Of a stretch of DNA of 51,096 nucleotides, positions 38,855 to 46,404 are shown piece by piece. The translations under genes were made by a program, and so were the position numbers. Location of the stretch: the NCBI GenBank assembly GCA_025927685.1, contig JAICKX010000009.1, forward strand, positions 1 through 51,096, given 5' to 3'. Source of the stretch: Thermoleophilia bacterium. GTDB taxonomy: Bacteria; Actinomycetota; Thermoleophilia; Gaiellales; JAICJC01. Position 1 is the first letter of the stretch. Each line of letters opens with the position of its first letter. The notes under the pieces were generated by a model that worked only from the letters and a program-made list of their open reading frames with translations, was not told the origin of the DNA and searched no databases.

Positions 38855-39647
38855 GCAAGGGCAGCTCGGCTATTCGCTGCCCCTGTCGCCGGGCGGCACC
38901 GCCTCGCTCGTCCCGGCGCCGCCGTGGCACTACGTCGGCGACTTCCTCGTGATCGAGTACTGGGCGGATCCGGACGCGGTGGCGGCGGTGCTGCCGCGCG
39001 GGCTGGAGCCGTTCGCGGACGATCCGGGCCGGTGCGCGGCGCTCTTCGTCGACTGGCAGTCGTGCTCGGAGGGCGGCGACGAGCTGCTCGACCCCGCGCG
39101 GGGGCAGTACAAGGAGTTCTTCCTGGTGGTGGCGGCGTCGCTGGACGGCGAGGCGGTGACGACCTGCCCCTACATCTGGGTCGACCGCGACTTCGCGCTG
39201 GTGCGCGGGTGGATCCAGGGCTTCCCCAAGAAGCTCGGGCAGATCGAGATGACGCGCCGGTTCGGGCTCGACTGCCCGGCGGAGGGGCGGACGTTCGCCG
39301 GCGTCTGCTCGGCGCACGGCCGGCTGGTCGCGCGCGGGACGGTCACGCCCGAGCGCGAGTCGGAGACCGGGCCGACGCACAACGACCCGCCGCTCGTCAA
39401 TCGCCGCCACTTCCCCCGGCTCGCCGCCGGCCGCCACGACGAGCCGGCCGTCCACGAGCTTGTCCGCGCCCGCAGCCGCGACCGCTCGATCTCGCCGATC
39501 CACGAGGGCCGGGCGACGCTCGAGCTCTTCGACGCGCCCGGCGAGGAGCACGCCGTCCTCGCACCGACGCGCGTCGGCAAGGGCTTCCGCTTCACGTTCG
39601 CCTACACGGTGGACGACCTCGAGACCGTGGGGCAGGCGGAGGGGTGA
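38847..39647 (+). CDS. Acetoacetate decarboxylase family protein
   Basis: A 266-residue acetoacetate-decarboxylase-fold protein. GWIQGFPKKLGQIEM matches the GYPKKLA signature, with the Schiff-base lysine and the neighbouring lysine that lowers its pKa. CPYIWVDRDFALVRG precedes it, with an acidic and an Arg residue near the pocket. Relatives of this family also act as aldolase-dehydratases on keto acids. In a ring-cleavage operon it could decarboxylate or dehydrate the cleavage product; no classical acetone pathway is nearby. Confidence 0.88.
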   Translation: MSEQGQLGYSLPLSPGGTASLVPAPPWHYVGDFLVIEYWADPDAVAAVLPRGLEPFADDPGRCAALFVDWQSCSEGGDELLDPARGQYKEFFLVVAASLDGEAVTTCPYIWVDRDFALVRGWIQGFPKKLGQIEMTRRFGLDCPAEGRTFAGVCSAHGRLVARGTVTPERESETGPTHNDPPLVNRRHFPRLAAGRHDEPAVHELVRARSRDRSISPIHEGRATLELFDAPGEEHAVLAPTRVGKGFRFTFAYTVDDLETVGQAEG

Positions 39648-39785
39648 TACCAGGTTACCTACATGTTCCAATGACGATCGTGCGACGACCTCGACACACT
39701 TCGACGACCGCTCCGCCCGCCTGCAACCGTCGCGTGCAACGACCGTGTCACAGCGGTGAAACGGCCGCATGTGGGTTACCTGGTA
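39648..39785. repeat. Intergenic region bounded by 18-bp inverted repeats
   Basis: TACCAGGTTACCTACATG (39648-39665) and CATGTGGGTTACCTGGTA (39768-39785) are inverted repeats matching at 16 of 18 positions. The right copy overlaps a perfect palindrome GTTACC-T-GGTAAC (39775-39787) that ends 11 nt before the ATG of the ALDH gene. The sequence between shows no ORF. It is either a pair of operators for looping repression or a small MITE-like element. Confidence 0.55.
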
Positions 39786-39798
39786 ACGAAGGGGCGGC

Positions 39799-41247
39799 AT
39801 GAGCACCGTCGCCGGCATCGCCGTCTCGCCCGACCACTGGATCGGCGGGCGGCGGGTTGCGAGCGGGGAGCGGTTCGAGGATCGGTCGCCCATCGACGAG
39901 AGGCTGCTCGCCGAGGTCGCGCGGGCGGGTGAGGCGGAGATCGACATGGCCGTCGCCGCGGCCGCCGAGGCGTTCCCGGCGTGGGCGGCGCTCGGGCCCG
40001 CGGGCCGCGGGCCGTACCTGCGCCGGCTGGCCGACCTGATCGACGCGAACGTCCACCGGCTCGCGACCGTCGAGTGTCTCGACATGGCGATGCTCGAGCG
40101 CTCGCTCCGGGCCCGGGTCATCAGCCGCGGGGCGCGCAACTACCGAAGCTATGCCGATCTCGCGGAGGCCTACGAGGAGCGCGCCTGGCACAGCAACACG
40201 ACCGACAACCGCGTCGTCCGCATGCCGGCCGGCCCGGCCGCCGTCATCACGCCGTGGAACGCGCCGTTCATGCTCTCGACGTGGAAGACGGCCCCGGCGC
40301 TCGCCGCCGGCTGCACCGTCGTCCTGAAGCCGGCGGAGTGGTCGCCGCTCTCCTGCTCCATCCTCGCCGACCTGACCGCCGAGGCCGGCTTCCCGCCCGG
40401 CGTCTTCAACGTCGTGCAGGGGATCGGCGAGGAGGCGGGCGCGGCGCTCGTCTCCCATCCGCGCGTCCGGCGCGTGAGCTTCACCGGCTCGCCCGAGACC
40501 GGCCGCCTGATCGGCCGGGCCGCCGCCGCCAACATCGTGCCCTTCACCGCCGAGCTGGGTGGGAAGGGGCCGCTGCTCGTCTTCGCCGACGCCGACATCG
40601 AGGCCGCTGCGGCCAAGGCGGCCGGCCAGTACGACGACGCCGGCCAGGTGTGCCTCGCCGGCACCCGCCTCCTGGTCGAGGAGTCGATCAGGGACGACTT
40701 CCTCGAGCGCTTCCACCGCCATACCGACGCCCACGTCCTCGGCGATCCGCGCGACGACCGCACGACCGTCTCGCCGCTCATCCACCGCGACCACCTGGCC
40801 CGCGTCGAGGGCTTCGTCGAGCGGGCCCGCGAGAACGGCGACCGCATCGTCCGCGGCGGCGCCCAGCCCGACATCGGCGGCCTCTTCTACGAGCCGACGC
40901 TCGTCGAGCCGAGGTCGAACGAGTCCGAGATCGTGCAGCGTGAGGTGTTCGGGCCGGTGCTGACGTTCCAGACGTTCGCGTCCGAGGAGGAGGGGATCGC
41001 GCTCGCCAACTCCACGCCGTACGGCCTCTCCGCCATCGTCTACACGGGCGCGCGCGAGCGGGCCGAGCGGGTCGGCCGGGCCGTCCGGGCCGGCACCGTG
41101 TGGGTGAACACCTTCCTCGTCCGCGACCTGACCGCCCCGTTCGGCGGGATGGGCATCTCCGGCGTCGGCCGTGAGGGCGGCGAGTACGCGCTCGACTTCA
41201 TGAGCGACCTCAAGATGCTCCAGATCCAGGAGGGGACGACGGGGTGA
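39799..41247 (+). CDS. Aldehyde dehydrogenase, HpaE/hydroxymuconic-semialdehyde type
   Basis: A 482-residue ALDH. TPWNAPFMLSTWKTAPALAAGC, ELGGKGPLLVFADAD (catalytic Glu) and DDAGQVCLAGTRLLVE (catalytic Cys) are intact. The C-terminal VNTFLVRDLTAPFGGMGISGVGREGG resembles 5-carboxymethyl-2-hydroxymuconate semialdehyde dehydrogenases (HpaE) and 2-hydroxymuconic semialdehyde dehydrogenases. It would oxidise the semialdehyde made by extradiol cleavage. It heads an operon with a P450, a GS-like enzyme, a second P450 and a Rieske protein, and overlaps the P450 gene by 4 nt (GTGA). Confidence 0.9.
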   Translation: MSTVAGIAVSPDHWIGGRRVASGERFEDRSPIDERLLAEVARAGEAEIDMAVAAAAEAFPAWAALGPAGRGPYLRRLADLIDANVHRLATVECLDMAMLERSLRARVISRGARNYRSYADLAEAYEERAWHSNTTDNRVVRMPAGPAAVITPWNAPFMLSTWKTAPALAAGCTVVLKPAEWSPLSCSILADLTAEAGFPPGVFNVVQGIGEEAGAALVSHPRVRRVSFTGSPETGRLIGRAAAANIVPFTAELGGKGPLLVFADADIEAAAAKAAGQYDDAGQVCLAGTRLLVEESIRDDFLERFHRHTDAHVLGDPRDDRTTVSPLIHRDHLARVEGFVERARENGDRIVRGGAQPDIGGLFYEPTLVEPRSNESEIVQREVFGPVLTFQTFASEEEGIALANSTPYGLSAIVYTGARERAERVGRAVRAGTVWVNTFLVRDLTAPFGGMGISGVGREGGEYALDFMSDLKMLQIQEGTTG

Positions 41248-42488
41248 CGACGGCGGCGCCCGCCATCGACTTCGAGAACGACGCCTTCGCCCGCAGCGTG
41301 CCGTACGAGATGTTCGACTGGCTGCGCCGCAACGACCCGGTGCGCTGGTACGACTGGCCGCACGGCCGGGGCTACTGGGCGATCACCCGCCACGATGACC
41401 TGGTCGCGATCCACAAGGACACCGAGACCTACTCGTCCGAGACCGGCGCGACCGCCCTCGAGGACCTCGAGGCCGACGCGATCGAGGCCCGCAAGTCGAT
41501 GATCGACACCGACCCGCCCCGCCACACCCGTCTCCGGGCGCTCGTGAACCGCGGCTTCACGCCCCGCGCCGTCGCGGCCTACGAGGAGCTGCTGCGCGAG
41601 CTGACCCGCACCATCCTCGACGAGGCCCTCCCGCGGGGCGAGTTCGACTTCGTCGAGCACGTCGCCGCGCCGCTTCCGATCCAGGTGCTGTGCCGCATCC
41701 TCGGCGTCCCCCCGGAGGACAACCAGCTCCTGATCGACTGGGGCGATCGCATGATCGGCTCGACCGACCCCACCATGTCGGAGATCTCCTACGAGGACCC
41801 CGAGTCGGAGCGCTACCGCCTCCTGCCGTTCCGAAGCCCGGCAGCGGTCGAGCTGTGGAAGTACGGCCACGGCATCGCCGAGTCCCGCCGCGCCGACCCG
41901 CGCGACGACCTCGTGACGAAGCTCGTCGAGGCCGAGATCGACGGCGAGCGGCTCACCTCGCGCGAGTTCGACGTGATGTTCCTGCTCCTCGTCGTCGCCG
42001 GGAACGAGACGACCCGCCAGGCCATCGCCCACGGGATGCAGGCGCTTATGGAGCACCCCGACGAGCTCCGGCGGCTGCGCGACGACCCGGCTCTCATGCC
42101 GGCCGCCGTCGACGAGATCATCCGCTGGGCGACGCCGGTGTTGCACTTCCGCCGCACCGCCACCCGCGACGTCGAGCTGCGCGGCAAGACAATCCGGGCG
42201 GGCGACAAGGTCGTCGTCTGGTACATCTCGGCCAACCGCGACGAGCTGGTCTTCGACGATCCGTACCGCTTCGACGTCGGCCGCCGCCCCAACGACCATG
42301 TCAGCTTCGGCCGCGGGGGGCCGCACTTCTGCCTCGGCGCCCACCTCGCCAAGCTGGAGGTGAAGGTCATGTTCGAGGAGCTCCTGCCGCGCCTCGCCTC
42401 CATCGAGCCGGCCGGGCCCGCCGAGCGGATCCGCACCAACTTCACGAACGCGTTCAAGACGATGCCCGTCCGGGCGTCGGCCGCATGA
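41244..42488 (+). CDS. Cytochrome P450 with a canonical I-helix
   Basis: A 414-residue P450. The heme Cys is in VSFGRGGPHFCLGAHLAK, the ExxR in DEIIRWATP, and the I-helix reads LLLVVAGNETTRQAI with the normal acid-alcohol pair. MIDTDPPRHTRLRALVNRGFTP matches the C-helix region. The C-terminal NAFKTMPVR and its general look recall CYP125/CYP142/CYP111-type hydroxylases of terpenoids or side chains. It is unlike the two other P450s in the window, so it probably performs a different oxidation in the same pathway. GTG start overlapping the ALDH stop. Confidence 0.92.
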   Translation: MTTAAPAIDFENDAFARSVPYEMFDWLRRNDPVRWYDWPHGRGYWAITRHDDLVAIHKDTETYSSETGATALEDLEADAIEARKSMIDTDPPRHTRLRALVNRGFTPRAVAAYEELLRELTRTILDEALPRGEFDFVEHVAAPLPIQVLCRILGVPPEDNQLLIDWGDRMIGSTDPTMSEISYEDPESERYRLLPFRSPAAVELWKYGHGIAESRRADPRDDLVTKLVEAEIDGERLTSREFDVMFLLLVVAGNETTRQAIAHGMQALMEHPDELRRLRDDPALMPAAVDEIIRWATPVLHFRRTATRDVELRGKTIRAGDKVVVWYISANRDELVFDDPYRFDVGRRPNDHVSFGRGGPHFCLGAHLAKLEVKVMFEELLPRLASIEPAGPAERIRTNFTNAFKTMPVRASAA

Positions 42489-42500
42489 AAGGATTGACGC

Positions 42501-43832
42501 ATGGCCGATAGCCGCCTTGCCGAGCTCGAGACGCGCGGCGTCCGCACCGTGCGCATGACCTACCCCGACCTGCACGGGATCTCGCGCGGCAAGGACTACC
42601 CGCTCGACCACTTCCGCCACCTGGTCGAGGACGGCGGCGCGTTCTGCGAGGCGATCATGACGGTCGACCTGCGCCACATCGTGACGGCCGGGTTCGAGCA
42701 CGGCTTCCAGGACATCCTCGGGAAGCCCGACCTCGACACGCTCGTCCCGGTCCCGTGGGAGCCGGGCGTCGCCTGGTGCATCGCCGACCTTCACCGCATG
42801 GACGGCTCGCCGTACGAGGTCGACCCGCGCGGCGCGGTGCGGCGGGCCGTCACCGAGCTCGCCGAGCTCGGGCTGCACCCGGTCGTCGGCCCGGAGCTCG
42901 AGTTCTACCTGTGCGAGCCCGACGCGACCGCGCCGAACGGCTATCGCCGCTATGTCGACAACGACAGCCACGTCTACACGGTCGGCCAGGTCGCCGACCC
43001 GCGCGCGGTGCTGTCGAGGATGCTCGACGCGTGCGTCGACATGGGGCTGGGGGCGATCGCCGCGAACCACGAGTTCGGCCGCAGCCAGTTCGAGATCAAC
43101 ATCGGCCACGCGCACGCGCTCGAGGCGGCCGACCGCGCGTTCCGGCTCAAGTCCGTCGTGAAGGACCTGGCCGCGCGCGAGGGCCTGCTGGCGACGTTCA
43201 TCGGCAAGCCCTGGAACGACGACGAGGGCTCGGGATTCCACCTGCACGTCTCGCTCTGCGACGGCGACGGCGAGACGATCATGAACGACGCGGACGGCCC
43301 GGAGGGCATCTCGCAGGTCGCCCACCACTTCATCGCCGGCCTGCTCGCGCACGGTCCGGCGCTCATGGCGTTCTTCAACCCGACGACCAATGCCTTCCGC
43401 CGCATCCACCCCGAGGCGCTCGTCCCCACGCTCGTCTCGTGGGGCCACGACAACCGGCTCACGATGGCGCGGGTGCCGCGCGAGCGGGGCGGCGCGACCC
43501 GGGTCGAGTTCCGCGTGGGCGACGGTGCCGCCAACCCCTACCTGGTCGTCGCCGGCGCGCTCTTCGCGGGGCTGGACGGCGTCCGCCGCAAGCTGGAGCC
43601 GCCGGCCCCGATCGAGGGCCTGATCTACGAGCACCCCGACGTCGAGTCGATGACGCCCCTTCCGGACACGTTCGATGCGGCCCTGGCGGCGCTCGAGGCG
43701 GACGAGTACCTCACGAACGCGATGGGCGCCGAGCTCGTCCGCATCTTCCGGGTGAACAAGGACGCCGAGCTGGCCCGCGCCCGCAGCTGGGCGACCGACT
43801 GGGAGTTCCGTGAGTACACCCACCACCTCTAG
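42501..43832 (+). CDS. Glutamine-synthetase-like gamma-glutamyl-amine ligase
   Basis: A 443-residue GS-fold enzyme. ELEFYLCEPDATAPNG (metal-binding Glu), GRSQFEINIGHAHALEAADRAFRLKSVVKDLA, NDDEGSGFHLHVSLCDGDG, PTTNAFRRI and RVEFRVGDGAANPYL are the core motifs. The N-terminal region is shorter than in GlnA and the adenylylation Tyr loop is absent, as in PuuA-, IpuC- and TdnQ-type ligases that join glutamate to amines. Flanked by P450s in an overlapping operon, it may protect or activate an amine substrate as its gamma-glutamyl amide. The start is ATG at 42501; the end overlaps the next gene by 23 nt. Confidence 0.9.
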   Translation: MADSRLAELETRGVRTVRMTYPDLHGISRGKDYPLDHFRHLVEDGGAFCEAIMTVDLRHIVTAGFEHGFQDILGKPDLDTLVPVPWEPGVAWCIADLHRMDGSPYEVDPRGAVRRAVTELAELGLHPVVGPELEFYLCEPDATAPNGYRRYVDNDSHVYTVGQVADPRAVLSRMLDACVDMGLGAIAANHEFGRSQFEINIGHAHALEAADRAFRLKSVVKDLAAREGLLATFIGKPWNDDEGSGFHLHVSLCDGDGETIMNDADGPEGISQVAHHFIAGLLAHGPALMAFFNPTTNAFRRIHPEALVPTLVSWGHDNRLTMARVPRERGGATRVEFRVGDGAANPYLVVAGALFAGLDGVRRKLEPPAPIEGLIYEHPDVESMTPLPDTFDAALAALEADEYLTNAMGAELVRIFRVNKDAELARARSWATDWEFREYTHHL

Positions 43833-44982
43833 CCTCGGCCCTTCCATCACGGTCGAGGCGCTGGAAGCGGACCCGTTCCCGATCTACGCCCGCCTGCGCG
43901 AGCAGGAGCCGGTCTGTTTCGTCCCGGCGGTGGGGCTGCACCTCGTCACGCGGTGGGACGACGTCCAGCACGTCGCCACGCATCCCGAGATCTTCACGGC
44001 CGAGGTCGACGCCTCGCCGCTCGTGCGCACGCTCGGCGTGAACGTCCTCACCGTCGACGGCGCGGACCACGCCCGGATGCGGGCCGGGATGGACGCGCCG
44101 ATGCGGCCGCGAGCGGTGGAGGGCTACGCCCCGGGCGTGATCGAGCCGATCGCCCGCGGCCACCTCGACGCCATGGCGGACGGCCCGGACGCGGAGCTGA
44201 TGGCGGCCTACTGCGAGCCCGTCTCGGTTCTCGCGCTGGGCGCCGTCATGGGCCTCGGCGACCTGGATGCCGACACGCTGCGGCGCTGGTTCGGCGATCT
44301 CGCGACCGGCGGCGCCAACTTCGAGCAGGACCCCGACAAGCAGGCGGTGGCCGACGCCACGAGTGCCGAGATCGACGACCGGGTCGGCCCGCTCCTCGAC
44401 CGGCTCGAGGGCGAGCCCGACGGCAGCGTCCTCTCGCACATGCTGGCCGCCGACGCGACCCGTGCCGAGGTGCTCTCGAACCTGAAGCTGATCCTGCTCG
44501 GCGGCATGCAGGAGCCGGGGCACGCGCTCGGGATCTGCGTCTGGGCGCTCCTCACCCATCCCGAGACGCTGGCGCGGGTGCGGGCCGACCGCGGCCTGAT
44601 CCGCCCGGCGGTCGAGGAGGCGCTGCGCTGGCACTCGCCGGTCGGCACGCAGACGCGGCAGGTGACGCGACCGGCGACGCTCTCCGGCGTCGAGCTCAAC
44701 CCGGGCGACGCCCTGGCGGCCGTCCTTGCCTCGGCCAACCGGGACGAGCGTCACTGGCCCGACGCCGACCGCTACGACATCGACCGCCGCGGCGCCCACG
44801 CCGCGTTCGGGCTCGGCGCCCACCACTGCGCCGGCGCACCGCTCGCCCGGCACGAGGTGCGGCTGCCGCTCGAGATGCTGCTCGACCGGTTCCCGAAGCT
44901 GCGGCTCGACCCGGAGCACGAGGTCGAGCTCTCCGGCTGGGAGTTCCGGGCCCCGACGGCCCTGCACGTGCGATGGGACTGA
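43810..44982 (+). CDS. Cytochrome P450, GcoA-like (probable aromatic O-demethylase)
   Basis: A 390-residue P450. Heme Cys in FGLGAHHCAGAPLAR, ExxR in EEALRWHSP. The I-helix is LILLGGMQEPGHAL; from memory the guaiacol O-demethylase GcoA has LLGAMQEPGHGM at the same place, and the C-terminal GWEFRAPTALHVRWD likewise mirrors GcoA, as does AAYCEPVSVLALGAVMGL. The usual acid-alcohol pair is replaced by Gln-Glu-Pro. It probably removes a methyl or other alkyl group from an aromatic ether. GcoA uses a fused reductase GcoB; here a Rieske protein is encoded instead, overlapping by 10 nt. Confidence 0.9.
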   Translation: MSTPTTSSLGPSITVEALEADPFPIYARLREQEPVCFVPAVGLHLVTRWDDVQHVATHPEIFTAEVDASPLVRTLGVNVLTVDGADHARMRAGMDAPMRPRAVEGYAPGVIEPIARGHLDAMADGPDAELMAAYCEPVSVLALGAVMGLGDLDADTLRRWFGDLATGGANFEQDPDKQAVADATSAEIDDRVGPLLDRLEGEPDGSVLSHMLAADATRAEVLSNLKLILLGGMQEPGHALGICVWALLTHPETLARVRADRGLIRPAVEEALRWHSPVGTQTRQVTRPATLSGVELNPGDALAAVLASANRDERHWPDADRYDIDRRGAHAAFGLGAHHCAGAPLARHEVRLPLEMLLDRFPKLRLDPEHEVELSGWEFRAPTALHVRWD

Positions 44983-45296
44983 CCGAGAACTGGGTCGACG
45001 CCGGTGCGGACGCCGACCTCGCGGAGGGCACCATCGTCGTCGTCGGCGACCCTGCCGACCCGGTCGCCGTGGCCCGCGGGGGCGGGCGGCTCTACGCTTT
45101 CGACGACACCTGCACCCACGAGGAGTGCCCGCTCTCCGACGGCAGCGTGACCGACGGGGAGGTGGAATGCCCCTGCCACGGCTCGATCTTCGCCATGCGC
45201 ACCGGCGAGGCGCTGACCGGCCCGGCGCTGGAGTCGATTCGTACCTACAAGGTGCGCGTCGAGGACGGCCGCATCCAGGTGCTCATCGACCGCTGA
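44973..45296 (+). CDS. Rieske-type [2Fe-2S] ferredoxin
   Basis: A 107-residue Rieske protein. The cluster ligands are in CTHEECPLSDGSVTDGEVEC then PCH (C-x-H, 16 residues, C-x-x-H). EGTIVVVGDPADPVAVARGGGRLYAFDDTC is the usual N-terminal strand region. There is no membrane anchor, so it is a soluble electron carrier like those of Rieske dioxygenase systems. No Rieske oxygenase is present here, so the likely partners are the co-transcribed P450s. Its last codons overlap the 3' end of the convergent alcohol dehydrogenase gene by 14 nt. Confidence 0.92.
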   Translation: MGLTENWVDAGADADLAEGTIVVVGDPADPVAVARGGGRLYAFDDTCTHEECPLSDGSVTDGEVECPCHGSIFAMRTGEALTGPALESIRTYKVRVEDGRIQVLIDR

Positions 45297-46404
45297 GCGC
45301 GACCGCCGCCTCGAACGCTCCACGCACCTCGGCCTCCGACCAGGCGTGGGCGTCGACCGTGAGGCAGTAGTCGTCGACCGCGGCCGGGACGAGCGCCTCG
45401 ACGTCCCCCGCCCCGACGCCGGCCTCCGCGCAGGTCGGAAAGCCCGCGTCGGCAAGGAGGCGGCGGACGGCGCGCACCACCCGCGAGCCGTCTCGGGAGC
45501 CGTCGTCGGGCTCGCCGAGCGCGTCGGCCACACGCTCGAGCCGGTCTGGGCACGACGCGCGCGAGACGTCGAGCGTCTCGGCCAGGACGAGGCCCACCGC
45601 CAGGCCGTGGGGCAGGTGCAGGCCCGCGCCGATCGCGTGTCCCAGCGCGTGGTCGGCGCCGCAGTCGGAGAGGTTCATCGAGAGGCCGGCGAGCAGGCTG
45701 GCGAGCGACATCTCGGCACGGGCCTCACGGTCCGCGCCGTTCGCCACGGCGCGGGCGTAGCCGGCGGCGACGTGGCGGCAGGCCTCCAGGCCGAGTGCGA
45801 CCGACCCGGGGTTGCCGTTCCGGACGGTGACGCCGCCGATGGCCTGGGCAAGGGCGTCGGCGCCCGTCTCCATCGTCGCAGCCCGCGGCAAACCGAGGGT
45901 GGCGAGCGGGTCGACGAGCGCGTGCTGCGCGCGCATGAGCGGCGAGGCGATGCCGAGCTTGCGGCCGCTCTCCGGGTCGGTCACCACCGAGCCGCCCGAC
46001 ACCTCCGAGCCCGTGCCGGACGTCGTGGGCACGGCGACCAGGGGGATCGTGGGCTCGGCGACCCGGACCCGGCCGGCGTAGAGCTCGGCCGCCGCGACGC
46101 CCTGCGAGAGCGCCGCCCGGGCGCCCTTGCCGACGTCGAGCGCCGACCCGCCGCCGATCGCGACCACGGCGTCGGGCTCGAGCGCAGCCAGCCGCTCGGC
46201 GATCTCCGCCACCATGGCGATCGTCGGCTCGCCGGCCGGCTTCACGAGCGTCTCGACGCCGCCGGCGAGCTCCGCGACCGCCTCGTCGGCGACCGCCACC
46301 GGCCGCCGGGACCGGAGCTCCGAGAGGACGTCGGGGAGGGCGCTGGATGCGCCCTCCCCGAACTGGATGCGGACGGGGAGGTCGAACCCGAACGCGGCGA
46401 TCAC
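45283..46404 (-). CDS. Iron-type alcohol dehydrogenase / maleylacetate-reductase-like protein
   Basis: A 373-residue group III dehydrogenase. The nucleotide site reads AIGGGSALDVGKGAR, with PTTSGTGSEVSGGSVVTD after it. Metal ligands: Asp in METGADALAQAIGG, His in HALGHAIGAG and His in LPHGLAVGLVL. The fourth ligand, a His four residues after the Asp in most members (DALTHA), is Gln here (DALAQA), so metal binding may be altered. It could reduce maleylacetate or another keto or aldehyde intermediate. The GTG start overlaps the stop of the MFS gene (GTGA). Confidence 0.88.
   Translation of the reverse strand: MIAAFGFDLPVRIQFGEGASSALPDVLSELRSRRPVAVADEAVAELAGGVETLVKPAGEPTIAMVAEIAERLAALEPDAVVAIGGGSALDVGKGARAALSQGVAAAELYAGRVRVAEPTIPLVAVPTTSGTGSEVSGGSVVTDPESGRKLGIASPLMRAQHALVDPLATLGLPRAATMETGADALAQAIGGVTVRNGNPGSVALGLEACRHVAAGYARAVANGADREARAEMSLASLLAGLSMNLSDCGADHALGHAIGAGLHLPHGLAVGLVLAETLDVSRASCPDRLERVADALGEPDDGSRDGSRVVRAVRRLLADAGFPTCAEAGVGAGDVEALVPAAVDDYCLTVDAHAWSEAEVRGAFEAAVALSGR

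Noticed and set aside
41040-43850. 936-codon open frame on the minus strand
   Set aside because: Antisense to a P450 and a GS-like gene that both have intact active-site motifs.
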